Shown here one piece after another: positions 1-5,212 of a DNA stretch of 5,212 bases. This stretch comes from Candidatus Pelagibacterales bacterium. GTDB taxonomy: Bacteria > Pseudomonadota > Alphaproteobacteria > Pelagibacterales > AG-422-B15. The stretch spans positions 1 to 5,212 of the forward strand of contig JADHQX010000107.1 in NCBI GenBank assembly GCA_016777745.1, read 5' to 3'. The first letter of the stretch is position 1, and the number at the start of each line of letters is the position of its first letter. Below the pieces are notes generated by a model. That model did not search any database, was not told the DNA's origin, and saw only the letters and a program-made list of their open reading frames with translations. Both the position numbers and the translations under genes were made by a program.

Positions 1-619
1 TACCGTCGGCTTTATTCTGTTGTGCTTTTTGGGTGTTTTAAGTCTCCTCGCGGGTATGGTTATGCTGCTCATTCTCGCGCTCTTTTTGTTCTTGAGTGTC
101 AAGGGCAGTGTGCCGTTTGCGGCGCTCGATGAGCTAACCCAAAATCAGGATGCAAGTTCGGCGCATAAAGGCTCCTACTGGCGGATTGCGGGCTTGATTG
201 GGCTTGGTATGGTCGCTTTACCGGTGGGGGCTAACTTTGTGGTGACGGCAGGAACGAGTCTTGCTTTGAATCTCGGCGTGTCGGAAAGCGTGATTGGTGC
301 GAGCCTCGTGGCGCTGGGAACATCGCTGCCTGAATTGAGCGCCACTTTGGTCGCGGCCTATTATCGAAACAGTGATGTTGCGTTAGGCAACGTGGTAGGC
401 AGCAACCTGTTTAATATCCTCGCAGTACTGGGCATCACCTTAATGTTTGCGGATATCCCCATCGATCCCGCTTTTTTAAGGTTTGATATTTGGGTCATGC
501 TGAGCGCGGCGGTTGTGCTTTGGCTTTTTGCGATGTTTGGCGCGAAAATCGGACGGCTGGCTGGGGTTGGACTTTTGTGCGGATACGGAGGCTATTTATG
601 GGTCCTGTTCTCAGGTTAG
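1..619 (+). CDS. Calcium/sodium antiporter (CaCA family), C-terminal part
   Basis: Inner-membrane cation exchanger, cut by the left window edge; the first full codon begins at base 2 and the frame stays open to the edge, so no start is visible. About 206 residues are present, against roughly 310-330 for YrbG-type family members, so the first transmembrane block (alpha-1 repeat) lies outside. The visible part has a hydrophobic segment (about bases 35-110), a polar linker (about 115-180, DELTQNQDASSAHKGS), then the second five-helix block. Its alpha-2 signature is clear: GTSLPEL at 317-337, whose glutamate is expected to coordinate the cation, and GNVVGSNLFN at 386-415. The family normally exports Ca2+ in exchange for Na+ or H+; ion specificity here is inferred. 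It ends at TAG 617-619, 12 bases before the permease, in the same reading frame, so they are probably co-transcribed. Confidence 0.93.
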   Translation, partial: TVGFILLCFLGVLSLLAGMVMLLILALFLFLSVKGSVPFAALDELTQNQDASSAHKGSYWRIAGLIGLGMVALPVGANFVVTAGTSLALNLGVSESVIGASLVALGTSLPELSATLVAAYYRNSDVALGNVVGSNLFNILAVLGITLMFADIPIDPAFLRFDIWVMLSAAVVLWLFAMFGAKIGRLAGVGLLCGYGGYLWVLFSG

Positions 620-631
620 GCGAGCGATCTT

Positions 632-1939
632 TTGGCCGCGACTGAATTAACCCAAAAGTTTGATCAAAAAACGGCGATTGCGATCGTGGTCGCCAATATG
701 GTGGGCACGGGCGTCTTTACCAGTTTAGGATTCCAATTACTGGACATTCAATCCGTCAGTATGATCCTGTCGCTGTGGATTATTGGCGGCATTGCGGCGC
801 TCTGCGGGGCGTTGACCTATGCAGAGCTTGGCGCCCAATTGCCGCGCTCAGGTGGCGAATACAATTTTCTTGGACGTCTATATCACCCGTCTTTCGGTTT
901 TGTCTCCGGCTGGGTTTCAATAACCGTTGGGTTCGCCGCGCCGATCGCGCTGGCGGCGATGACCTTTGGGGCCTATCTGGGCGCCGTGCTACCGGACATC
1001 AATCAGACGCTTGCAGCGTCGCTCTTGGTGGTTTTGCTGGGCTTGATGCACTGCTATTCGCGAACGGTCAGTGGTAAAACCCAGTTGATCTTCACCTTGC
1101 TCAAGGTGATCCTCATCTTGATCTTTAGCGTTGCGGCACTTACCTTTTCTGATCATGAAATGAGCTTGCCAAAACTACCGGTGGCCAGTGATCTCGGAAG
1201 CTTGTCATCTGGCGCGTTTGCGGTGGCGCTCATCTACGTAAACTACGCCTACACGGGCTGGAATGCGGCAACCTATTTGATTGACGAAATTGATCAGCCT
1301 GCAAAACGTCTTCCATCGATCCTGATGATTGGCACTTTGATGGTGATGGCCTTTTATGTGTTGTTGAATTATGTGTTCTTGGCGGTTGCACCCATCGAAG
1401 CCTTGCAAGGGAAAGTTGAGGTTGGTGTGATTGCCGCAGAATATGCCTTTGGGAGTCTGGGTGGCCAGTTAATGGGGCTCATGTTATCGCTATTGCTGAT
1501 TTCAACCGTGAGCGCGATGTTGATGGCGGGCCCCAGAGTGCTGCAAGTGATTGGGCAGGATTTTTCCATGTTTAACCGATTGGCAAAAACCAATGATGAT
1601 GGCTTGCCGCAGATTGCGATTCTCACGGTAGTGGCATTGTCAGTTGCGTTTGTCTTGACGTCTAGTTTTGAGTCGGTCCTGGTGTTTAGTGGCTTTGTGC
1701 TCAGCCTGAACACGCTCTTTACGGTCGGCGGTGTTTTCAGATTGCGCGCCAAAGGATTGCTTAAAAAGGATACCTATCAGACCTGGGGCTACCCGATCAC
1801 GCCGCTGATCTTTCTGGGATTAACGCTGTGGACTTTGATCTATATTTTGATTCAAAGGCCGGAGGAGGCCCTTGCGGGGCTCCTCGTAATCGCCGTTGGT
1901 TTTGGGTTTTATTGGGTGTCTGGCCGCGTCAAAGGCTAG
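632..1939 (+). CDS. APC-family amino acid permease
   Basis: Inner-membrane amino acid transporter of 435 residues, a normal full length for the family, with about 12 predicted hydrophobic helices. Family marks: GTGVF in helix 1 (residues 25-29, the broken-helix substrate site), AELGAQLPRSGGEY at 64-77, and the helix 6 region around YAYTGWNAATYLIDEIDQPAKRLP at 205-228. The C-terminal GYPITPLIFL (386-395) is also typical. The substrate cannot be read; exchange or H+ symport of neutral amino acids is a guess from family resemblance. The TTG at 632 is chosen because helix 1 needs residues upstream of the first ATG (698) and only four non-start codons separate it from the in-frame TAG of the antiporter. 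A weak purine-rich stretch (AGGCGAG, 618-624) overlaps that stop, suggesting translational coupling. The gene ends by overlapping the convergent crotonase gene by 4 bases. Confidence 0.93.
   Translation: MAATELTQKFDQKTAIAIVVANMVGTGVFTSLGFQLLDIQSVSMILSLWIIGGIAALCGALTYAELGAQLPRSGGEYNFLGRLYHPSFGFVSGWVSITVGFAAPIALAAMTFGAYLGAVLPDINQTLAASLLVVLLGLMHCYSRTVSGKTQLIFTLLKVILILIFSVAALTFSDHEMSLPKLPVASDLGSLSSGAFAVALIYVNYAYTGWNAATYLIDEIDQPAKRLPSILMIGTLMVMAFYVLLNYVFLAVAPIEALQGKVEVGVIAAEYAFGSLGGQLMGLMLSLLLISTVSAMLMAGPRVLQVIGQDFSMFNRLAKTNDDGLPQIAILTVVALSVAFVLTSSFESVLVFSGFVLSLNTLFTVGGVFRLRAKGLLKKDTYQTWGYPITPLIFLGLTLWTLIYILIQRPEEALAGLLVIAVGFGFYWVSGRVKG
1862..1885. repeat. Strong hairpin at the convergent gene ends
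   Basis: Ten-base arms (1862-1871 GAGGAGGCCC and 1876-1885 GGGGCTCCTC) pair at nine of ten positions around a TTGC loop, with one internal G-G mismatch. It lies in the permease coding sequence (about residues 411-418). On the minus strand it is transcribed about 50 bases after the crotonase stop, so it would sit in that mRNA's 3' untranslated region. Neither strand has an immediate U-tract: the minus side continues CGGCCTTTG, and the plus side becomes T-rich only from about 1892. It is therefore not a standard intrinsic terminator; a role as a 3' stability structure or pause site is inference. Confidence 0.45.
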
Positions 1940-2778
1940 GCTTTGCGCATCTTTGGCAGGTCGACGAACTGACCAGGACGCTTTTCAGCATTGGCGGTCA
2001 TCGCTTCTTGAATTTCCTCGAGTTTGAAATGTGAGGCGTTCCAGATCGCGATATAGTCCAAACCGTCGGCGGTATTATGATCTCGCGCGTAGGTGATCAT
2101 TTTTTTGCAGCCATAGACTGCGAGCGGGGCTTTACTTGCAATTTCCGCAGCGATTGCCATAACCGCCTCCAGCATTTGCGCTTGATCCTCAAAAACACGG
2201 TTGAAAAGCCCCATTGCCGCGGCCTCTTGGGCAGGAACGCGCCGGCCGGTATAAGCCATTTCTCGAACAAACCCTTCGGGGATGAGTTTTACCAGCCGTG
2301 GAAAGGTGCCAACGTCTGCTGTCATGCCAATGTTGGTTTCGAAAATCGTTAGAAAGGCATCGCTTGTTGCGTACCGAATGTCACAAGCGGTCACGAGGTC
2401 CACGCCACCGCCAATGCAGCCGCCTTGAATGGCCGCGAGCACCGGAATCCGGCAGGCCTCGATGGCATTAAACGCGCTTTGCATCACCAAAACGTTGTCA
2501 TAAAAAGCCGCGCCGGCGGTGAGCTTCCGCTGCTTTTGATCCTCATCAGGAACTTGACCCACGCCAGCAAAGCTCGACACATCTAAACCGGACGTAAAGT
2601 GGGGACCGGTCGAGGAGATAACGATGACCCGCGCTTTAGCTTCTGCATCGATCTCTTGAATAATGGCCGGCAGTTCAACCCAGAATTGTGGAATCATACT
2701 ATTGCGTTTCTCTGGGCGACTTAACTGGATATGGGCGACTTGGTCGTTGATCGTCACATCAAAGCATTCATGGGTCAT
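1936..2778 (-). CDS. Crotonase-family dienoyl-CoA isomerase (ECH1-like)
   Basis: Crotonase-superfamily enzyme of 280 residues, a normal length. It most resembles delta3,5-delta2,4-dienoyl-CoA isomerase (ECH1), which shifts double bonds so that unsaturated fatty acids with odd-numbered double bonds can pass through beta-oxidation. Visible marks: RPEKRNSM near the N-terminus (21-28), the CoA/oxyanion segment FTSGLDVSSF (61-70), IQGGCIGGGVDLVTACDIRY (117-136) and FETNIGMTADVGTFPRL (146-162). Asp127, Glu147 and Asp155 have the same spacing (20 and 8 residues) as the ECH1 catalytic acids Asp176, Glu196 and Asp204. The C-terminal YARDHNTADGLDYIAIWNAS (230-249) also follows ECH1. No signal peptide, so cytoplasmic. 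ATG 2778 has GAGGAAGA (2785-2792) about 7-10 bases upstream. The next gene upstream on this strand is the BtuB-like receptor, 202 bases away; there is no obvious metabolic link. General enoyl-CoA hydratase is the alternative call. Confidence 0.9.
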   Translation of the reverse strand: MTHECFDVTINDQVAHIQLSRPEKRNSMIPQFWVELPAIIQEIDAEAKARVIVISSTGPHFTSGLDVSSFAGVGQVPDEDQKQRKLTAGAAFYDNVLVMQSAFNAIEACRIPVLAAIQGGCIGGGVDLVTACDIRYATSDAFLTIFETNIGMTADVGTFPRLVKLIPEGFVREMAYTGRRVPAQEAAAMGLFNRVFEDQAQMLEAVMAIAAEIASKAPLAVYGCKKMITYARDHNTADGLDYIAIWNASHFKLEEIQEAMTANAEKRPGQFVDLPKMRKA

Positions 2779-2784
2779 AGTGCT

Positions 2785-2792
2785 TCTTCCTC
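2785..2792 (-). promoter_or_regulatory. Ribosome binding site of the isomerase gene
   Basis: On the minus strand GAGGAAGA lies just before the ATG at 2778, with the GAGG core 10 bases from the start codon. It supports this start; no competing in-frame start upstream has a comparable site. A promoter in the spacer is not clear: a weak AT-rich patch (CTAACAATTTAATCC, minus strand, about 2814-2828) could be a -10 region, but no convincing -35 box is correctly spaced from it. Confidence 0.6.
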
Positions 2793-2880
2793 GTTTTGAA
2801 TTCGGTCAAGGGCGGATTAAATTGTTAGCGGTTGGCGAGCTGCCCCAAGGTATCCCGATCCTTTTTAACGGACCTGCTGC

Positions 2881-2967
2881 CGCGAGGACTTTGCCAGAGG
2901 GCGATGTTTGACGTCAAGCGCGCCGTTTAGCGCGGCAAAGTCGGTCATTCTGCTGCGCACCCTCGCG
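2881..2967. repeat. Nested inverted repeats in the receptor-isomerase spacer
   Basis: This occupies much of the 202-base spacer 2779-2980. A perfect 9-bp inverted repeat pairs GACTTTGCC (2887-2895) with GGCAAAGTC (2934-2942). Around it a perfect 7-bp pair joins CGCGAGG (2881-2887) with CCTCGCG (2961-2967), sharing base 2887 on the left and leaving an 18-base bulge on the right. Inside lie a GC hairpin (CGCGC 2919-2923 with GCGCG 2930-2934, loop CGTTTA) and the perfect palindrome TTGACGTCAA (2908-2917). No poly-U run follows on either strand. It could be an atypical or Rho-assisted 3' end of the receptor mRNA, an RNA processing site, or a small structured RNA. The repeats are seen directly; the function is unknown. 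Confidence 0.4.
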
Positions 2968-2980
2968 ATGGCGTAGGTTG

Positions 2981-4912
2981 TTACTGAATGCGCAGCTTGA
3001 GTCCAAACCGAGCGGTTCTGCCGGACCTTTGGTAACCAAAAACCTCTTCAAACTGCGTGTCCAGAAGGTTTTCAATTGCGACGAAAGCCTCGAATTTTTT
3101 GCTCAATAAAACGTTTGATGTGAAAGAAACCAACGTAAAGGAATCCATTTGAACCCGTTCTTGATAGGGCGCAATGGGCGGGTAAAAAATATCATCGCTT
3201 TTGCCTGTGTAGGCGGCGGAAAGTTGGTAGTGCCAGCTTTCTGCGCGATAGGCGATGGCGAAGAAGCCGGTGGTTCGAGGTCGCCTGAGTTCGTCGAGGC
3301 TGTTGCCATCGGTTGCATTGAGCCTTCCATAGAAAGCCTCAAGGGTCAGCGCCTCGGAGGGCTGCCAATTAATTTTGGCGTCATAGCCGCGTTGTTTACT
3401 GCGGCGCGGATCATTGTTTGCGGTGTACACGAAATCAACCGGATCAAAGACGAAGCCGTTGATTTCGTTTTCAAGGTGGGCCGCGTAGCCTTGTAGCGCC
3501 ATCGTGATGGGGAGGGCTGAAAAACGGTGGGAGACCCCGAAGTCCAATGCCAAACTGTGTTCAGGCCTCAGTGCGTCATTACCTCTGAAGTTAGTGTAAT
3601 AGCCGAAGCGCTCGGTAAAGGTTGGGTTTTTGGTGGACCGCCCGATTGCGCCGAAGATTTTGGTCGCCTCGGTTAGGAAATAAGCGGCATTGCCGCGCAA
3701 GCTGTGACCTGCGTCAAAGTCTGAATTCTGCTCGAGCCTTGCGCTCAAGGATCCGGTCCAATTGTCTTGGTCGAGCCGGTACTCTCCGCCGAGCGCGAGT
3801 TGGGTCAGCGAATGGTCCTGATTAGGGTCTCCGAAAAAACTGCTCGGGCCACGTTGCTCAAAGTGCAATGACTCGTATTCCATCAGACCGATCCAGGTAC
3901 CGGTATTGATGGTTTTACTAATCTGATAGTTGACCTGGTGTTTTGCACTATCGGTTTGGGTATCCGCGTTGGGTGTCGTTCGGTTGTCATTTCTATCCCG
4001 GCTGAAGTTAAAGGATAGGGATTGTTGGAAATCCTCATGATCCGATACCATGCGCACGCCGGCAATCCAGTTTTGATGGGCTGTTGTAAAATCCGCATCC
4101 GTCGGCAGGCCGGTCAGCGCGTAGTCCACATCATCGAAGTCGTTCTGGCTTTGCTGTAGTCGAAACACGCTACCAAGACGCCAATGTTCGGATACCGGGG
4201 AAGACGTGCGCAAGTAGGCAGCCCGCTGATGGGAGCCATCTCGTTCACCGCCCTGACGGGAGACGTTATAGCCCTGCGTCTTGAAATGGCTGATGCCGAG
4301 TGCCAACTGAGTCTCCCCCAGTCCTGTTGTGCTATCGATCGCGAGGTTCTGGGTTTGGTTACTGCCGGCGCTCATCAAAAATGTTGTGCTGGGCTGACTT
4401 TCGGGCGACCGGGTCATGATGTGAATGACGCCTGCGATGGCATCGCTGCCCCAAATGGCACTTTCTGCACCGTGCACAATTTCAATGCGCTCGATTTGTT
4501 GCACCGGAAATTGGCTGAAATTAAATTCGCTACCCTGGCCGATATCGTTGGCCTCGACGCCGTCAACGAGCACGAGGACGTGATTGGCTTCTCGGCCGCG
4601 CATTCGAACTTGGGTCAGGCCGCCCAGGCCGCTTTGTTGGCTGACGCTCAGACCCGGCTGGCCGCGCAGTAAATCCGGCAGTGAGCTAGGGTTTCGAAGA
4701 TTAATGTCTGCTTTAGTGATAATCGTGATTTGACTACCGGATCGAAGACTGTCCATGGGCAATCGGGAGGCGGTTACTGTTATGGTTTCATCGCTGGGTT
4801 GCGCCCAAAGGGACCCCGAGCCGGATAAGAGCACGAACGTTAGAAGCATGTATGACAAAAAACTGGGCTTGGCCCGCGTTTGGATTAAGGTCGTCTGATA
4901 AAAGGAGGGCAT
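2981..4912 (-). CDS. btuB: BtuB-like TonB-dependent vitamin B12 receptor
   Basis: Outer-membrane receptor that would take up cobalamin using TonB-ExbBD energy. From ATG 4912 it is 643 residues. Residues 1-37 form a signal peptide: basic stretch R13-K15, hydrophobic core 18-31, likely cleavage at LWA|Q after residue 37. The mature 606 residues compare with 594 in E. coli BtuB. A TonB box, ETITVTA (42-48), follows, then the plug (about 60-168) with the VRMRGREANHVLVLVDGVEAND segment region and IERIEIVHGAESAIWGSDA (140-158), then a beta barrel to the end. The terminal IENLLDTQFEEVFGYQRSGR matches E. coli BtuB ([20 protein letters not shown]). An Asp-rich segment at 256-274 lies where BtuB has its calcium-binding extracellular loops. 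The last residues are RIQ, so the usual terminal aromatic is missing. The B12 riboswitch upstream strongly supports the cobalamin (or cobinamide) assignment. The frame is open upstream to a TTG at 4975, rejected because that stretch is leader RNA. Confidence 0.93.
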   Translation of the reverse strand: MPSFYQTTLIQTRAKPSFLSYMLLTFVLLSGSGSLWAQPSDETITVTASRLPMDSLRSGSQITIITKADINLRNPSSLPDLLRGQPGLSVSQQSGLGGLTQVRMRGREANHVLVLVDGVEANDIGQGSEFNFSQFPVQQIERIEIVHGAESAIWGSDAIAGVIHIMTRSPESQPSTTFLMSAGSNQTQNLAIDSTTGLGETQLALGISHFKTQGYNVSRQGGERDGSHQRAAYLRTSSPVSEHWRLGSVFRLQQSQNDFDDVDYALTGLPTDADFTTAHQNWIAGVRMVSDHEDFQQSLSFNFSRDRNDNRTTPNADTQTDSAKHQVNYQISKTINTGTWIGLMEYESLHFEQRGPSSFFGDPNQDHSLTQLALGGEYRLDQDNWTGSLSARLEQNSDFDAGHSLRGNAAYFLTEATKIFGAIGRSTKNPTFTERFGYYTNFRGNDALRPEHSLALDFGVSHRFSALPITMALQGYAAHLENEINGFVFDPVDFVYTANNDPRRSKQRGYDAKINWQPSEALTLEAFYGRLNATDGNSLDELRRPRTTGFFAIAYRAESWHYQLSAAYTGKSDDIFYPPIAPYQERVQMDSFTLVSFTSNVLLSKKFEAFVAIENLLDTQFEEVFGYQRSGRTARFGLKLRIQ

Positions 4913-4922
4913 ACTGAAACAT

Positions 4923-4929
4923 CTCCTGC
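4923..4929 (-). promoter_or_regulatory. Shine-Dalgarno site of btuB, sequestrable
   Basis: On the minus strand GCAGGAG ends 10 bases before the ATG at 4912. It is the only good ribosome site in the leader and decides the receptor start. It is perfectly complementary to CTCCTGC at 4962-4968 (minus strand) 32 bases upstream. Part of it can also join a local hairpin (UGCUC 4937-4941 with GAGCA 4927-4931, loop GGCGG). The out-of-frame ATG at 4922 abuts the site with no spacing and is not a plausible start. Confidence 0.7.
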
Positions 4930-5005
4930 TCCCGCCGAGCAATTGGGTCTGGTTATAGCGCGCAGGAGTAGTCAATGGTCATGACCCGCCCGCCGCAGTT
5001 CATTG
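4923..5005 (-). promoter_or_regulatory. Putative translational expression platform of the B12 riboswitch
   Basis: Leader between aptamer and btuB. Reading in the transcript direction: a stem CAATG (5001-5005) with CATTG (4973-4977) closes a loop holding GCGGGCGGG (4985-4993). This resembles the P13/L13 hairpin whose loop kisses L5 in cobalamin riboswitches; GCGGG can pair with CCCGC of the L5 CCCCCGC. Directly after comes the anti-Shine-Dalgarno CTCCTGC (4962-4968), able to pair over 7 bp with the ribosome site at 4923-4929. No hairpin followed by a U-run is present, so control is more likely at translation than by transcription termination. The complementarities are seen; the regulatory model is inference from the known E. 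coli btuB type. Confidence 0.55.
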
Positions 5006-5015
5006 CCGCATTGTT

Positions 5016-5200
5016 GTCAGGCCGGTCTCCGGGCTTACGAGCGTCGTGCGAACACGTTTGCACTGCGACCTTCCCATGCTCTTGAGCACAGTGGTATAAA
5101 GCAGCGCACCTCGCTTACCGTTGCGGGGGCAGCACCGGAATTGAATTAATTCTCACCGGTTTCCCGTTTCATTTTAGGGTTTTAAGCTAAAACACCTGAC
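5016..5200 (-). promoter_or_regulatory. Cobalamin riboswitch (B12 element, RF00174 type)
   Basis: Complete aptamer of about 185 bases that binds cobalamin and controls the downstream receptor gene. In transcript order: GTCAGG (5195-5200) pairs perfectly with CCTGAC (5016-5021) as P1; GGGAA (5161-5165) follows; an ACCGG/CCGGT stem (about 5156-5160 with 5134-5138) comes next; then the conserved core GCTGCCCCCGCAACGGTAAG (5114-5133). A TGCTC-AA-GAGCA hairpin and GGGAAGG (about 5071-5077) lead to a variable GTGC/GCAC arm, then the B12 box AGCCCGGAGACCGGCC (5020-5035). The promoter must lie beyond the right edge, since only 12 bases remain upstream of P1. The element opens about 100 bases before the btuB ATG with no gene between, so repression of B12 uptake when cobalamin is plentiful is the expected role. 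Adenosyl versus aquo/methyl ligand class cannot be told by eye. Confidence 0.96.
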
Positions 5201-5212
5201 GAAATGAAGTGA

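Noticed and set aside
1369..1752. 127-codon open frame on the minus strand
   Set aside because: Lies wholly inside the permease gene, whose protein is clearly conserved in the other direction.
2077..2352. 91-codon open frame on the plus strand
   Set aside because: Antisense to the conserved catalytic part of the isomerase.
2796..2815. TTGACC followed by GAATTC on the minus strand as a promoter for the isomerase
   Set aside because: Too close to the ATG and without a -10 box at usable spacing before the ribosome site.
3149..3496. 115-codon open frame on the plus strand
   Set aside because: Antisense to the btuB barrel; composition follows the opposite strand and no family is recognised.
4184..4672. 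162-codon open frame on the plus strand
   Set aside because: It is antisense to the well-supported btuB plug and barrel start, and the protein has no recognisable domain.
4847..4849. Alternative btuB start at the internal ATG (MLLTFVLL...)
   Set aside because: It has no upstream ribosome site and would remove the positively charged n-region of the signal peptide.
4977..4986. Perfect 10-bp palindrome GGTCATGACC in the leader
   Set aside because: Possible protein operator, but it is a single short palindrome downstream of the riboswitch and overlaps RNA structure that already explains the region.

Overview
The window looks like ordinary chromosomal DNA from a Gram-negative bacterium of moderate GC content. 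The outer-membrane TonB-dependent receptor with a classical signal peptide, the B12 riboswitch upstream of it, and the style of the proteins suggest a gammaproteobacterium, possibly an environmental or marine one. That placement is inference; there is no rRNA or other marker gene here. I see no insertion sequence, phage gene, tRNA or CRISPR array.

Left half, plus strand (1-1939): the C-terminal half of a calcium/sodium antiporter of the CaCA family enters from the left edge. After a 12-base gap it is followed by an APC-family amino acid permease that starts at a TTG codon. The two genes are probably one transcript with coupled translation.

Middle, minus strand (1936-2778): a complete crotonase-superfamily protein of the ECH1 type (delta3,5-delta2,4-dienoyl-CoA isomerase), with all three expected acidic catalytic residues. 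It converges on the permease, and the two genes share the palindrome CTAG, each reading its own TAG stop from it. A 10-base-arm hairpin with one mismatch lies just inside the permease end, which is also the 3' region of the crotonase transcript.

Between the crotonase gene and the next gene (2779-2980) is a 202-base spacer with two nested perfect inverted repeats (9 bp and 7 bp) and a small GC hairpin. It may end or process the upstream transcript.

Right half, minus strand (2981-5200): a cobalamin (B12) riboswitch is followed by a BtuB-like TonB-dependent outer-membrane receptor. The aptamer is complete: P1 closes perfectly, and the B12 box and the conserved L5 core are readable. The roughly 100-base leader between aptamer and receptor looks like a translational expression platform. 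A 7-bp anti-Shine-Dalgarno helix covers the ribosome site of the ATG at 4912, a second short hairpin competes for the same site, and a G-rich loop could kiss L5. This leader also shows that the receptor starts at 4912 rather than at the upstream in-frame TTG at 4975. The logic is that B12 binding shuts off translation of the B12 importer. The riboswitch-BtuB unit is the most informative part of the window. Its type is known, but this particular expression platform is worth examining.
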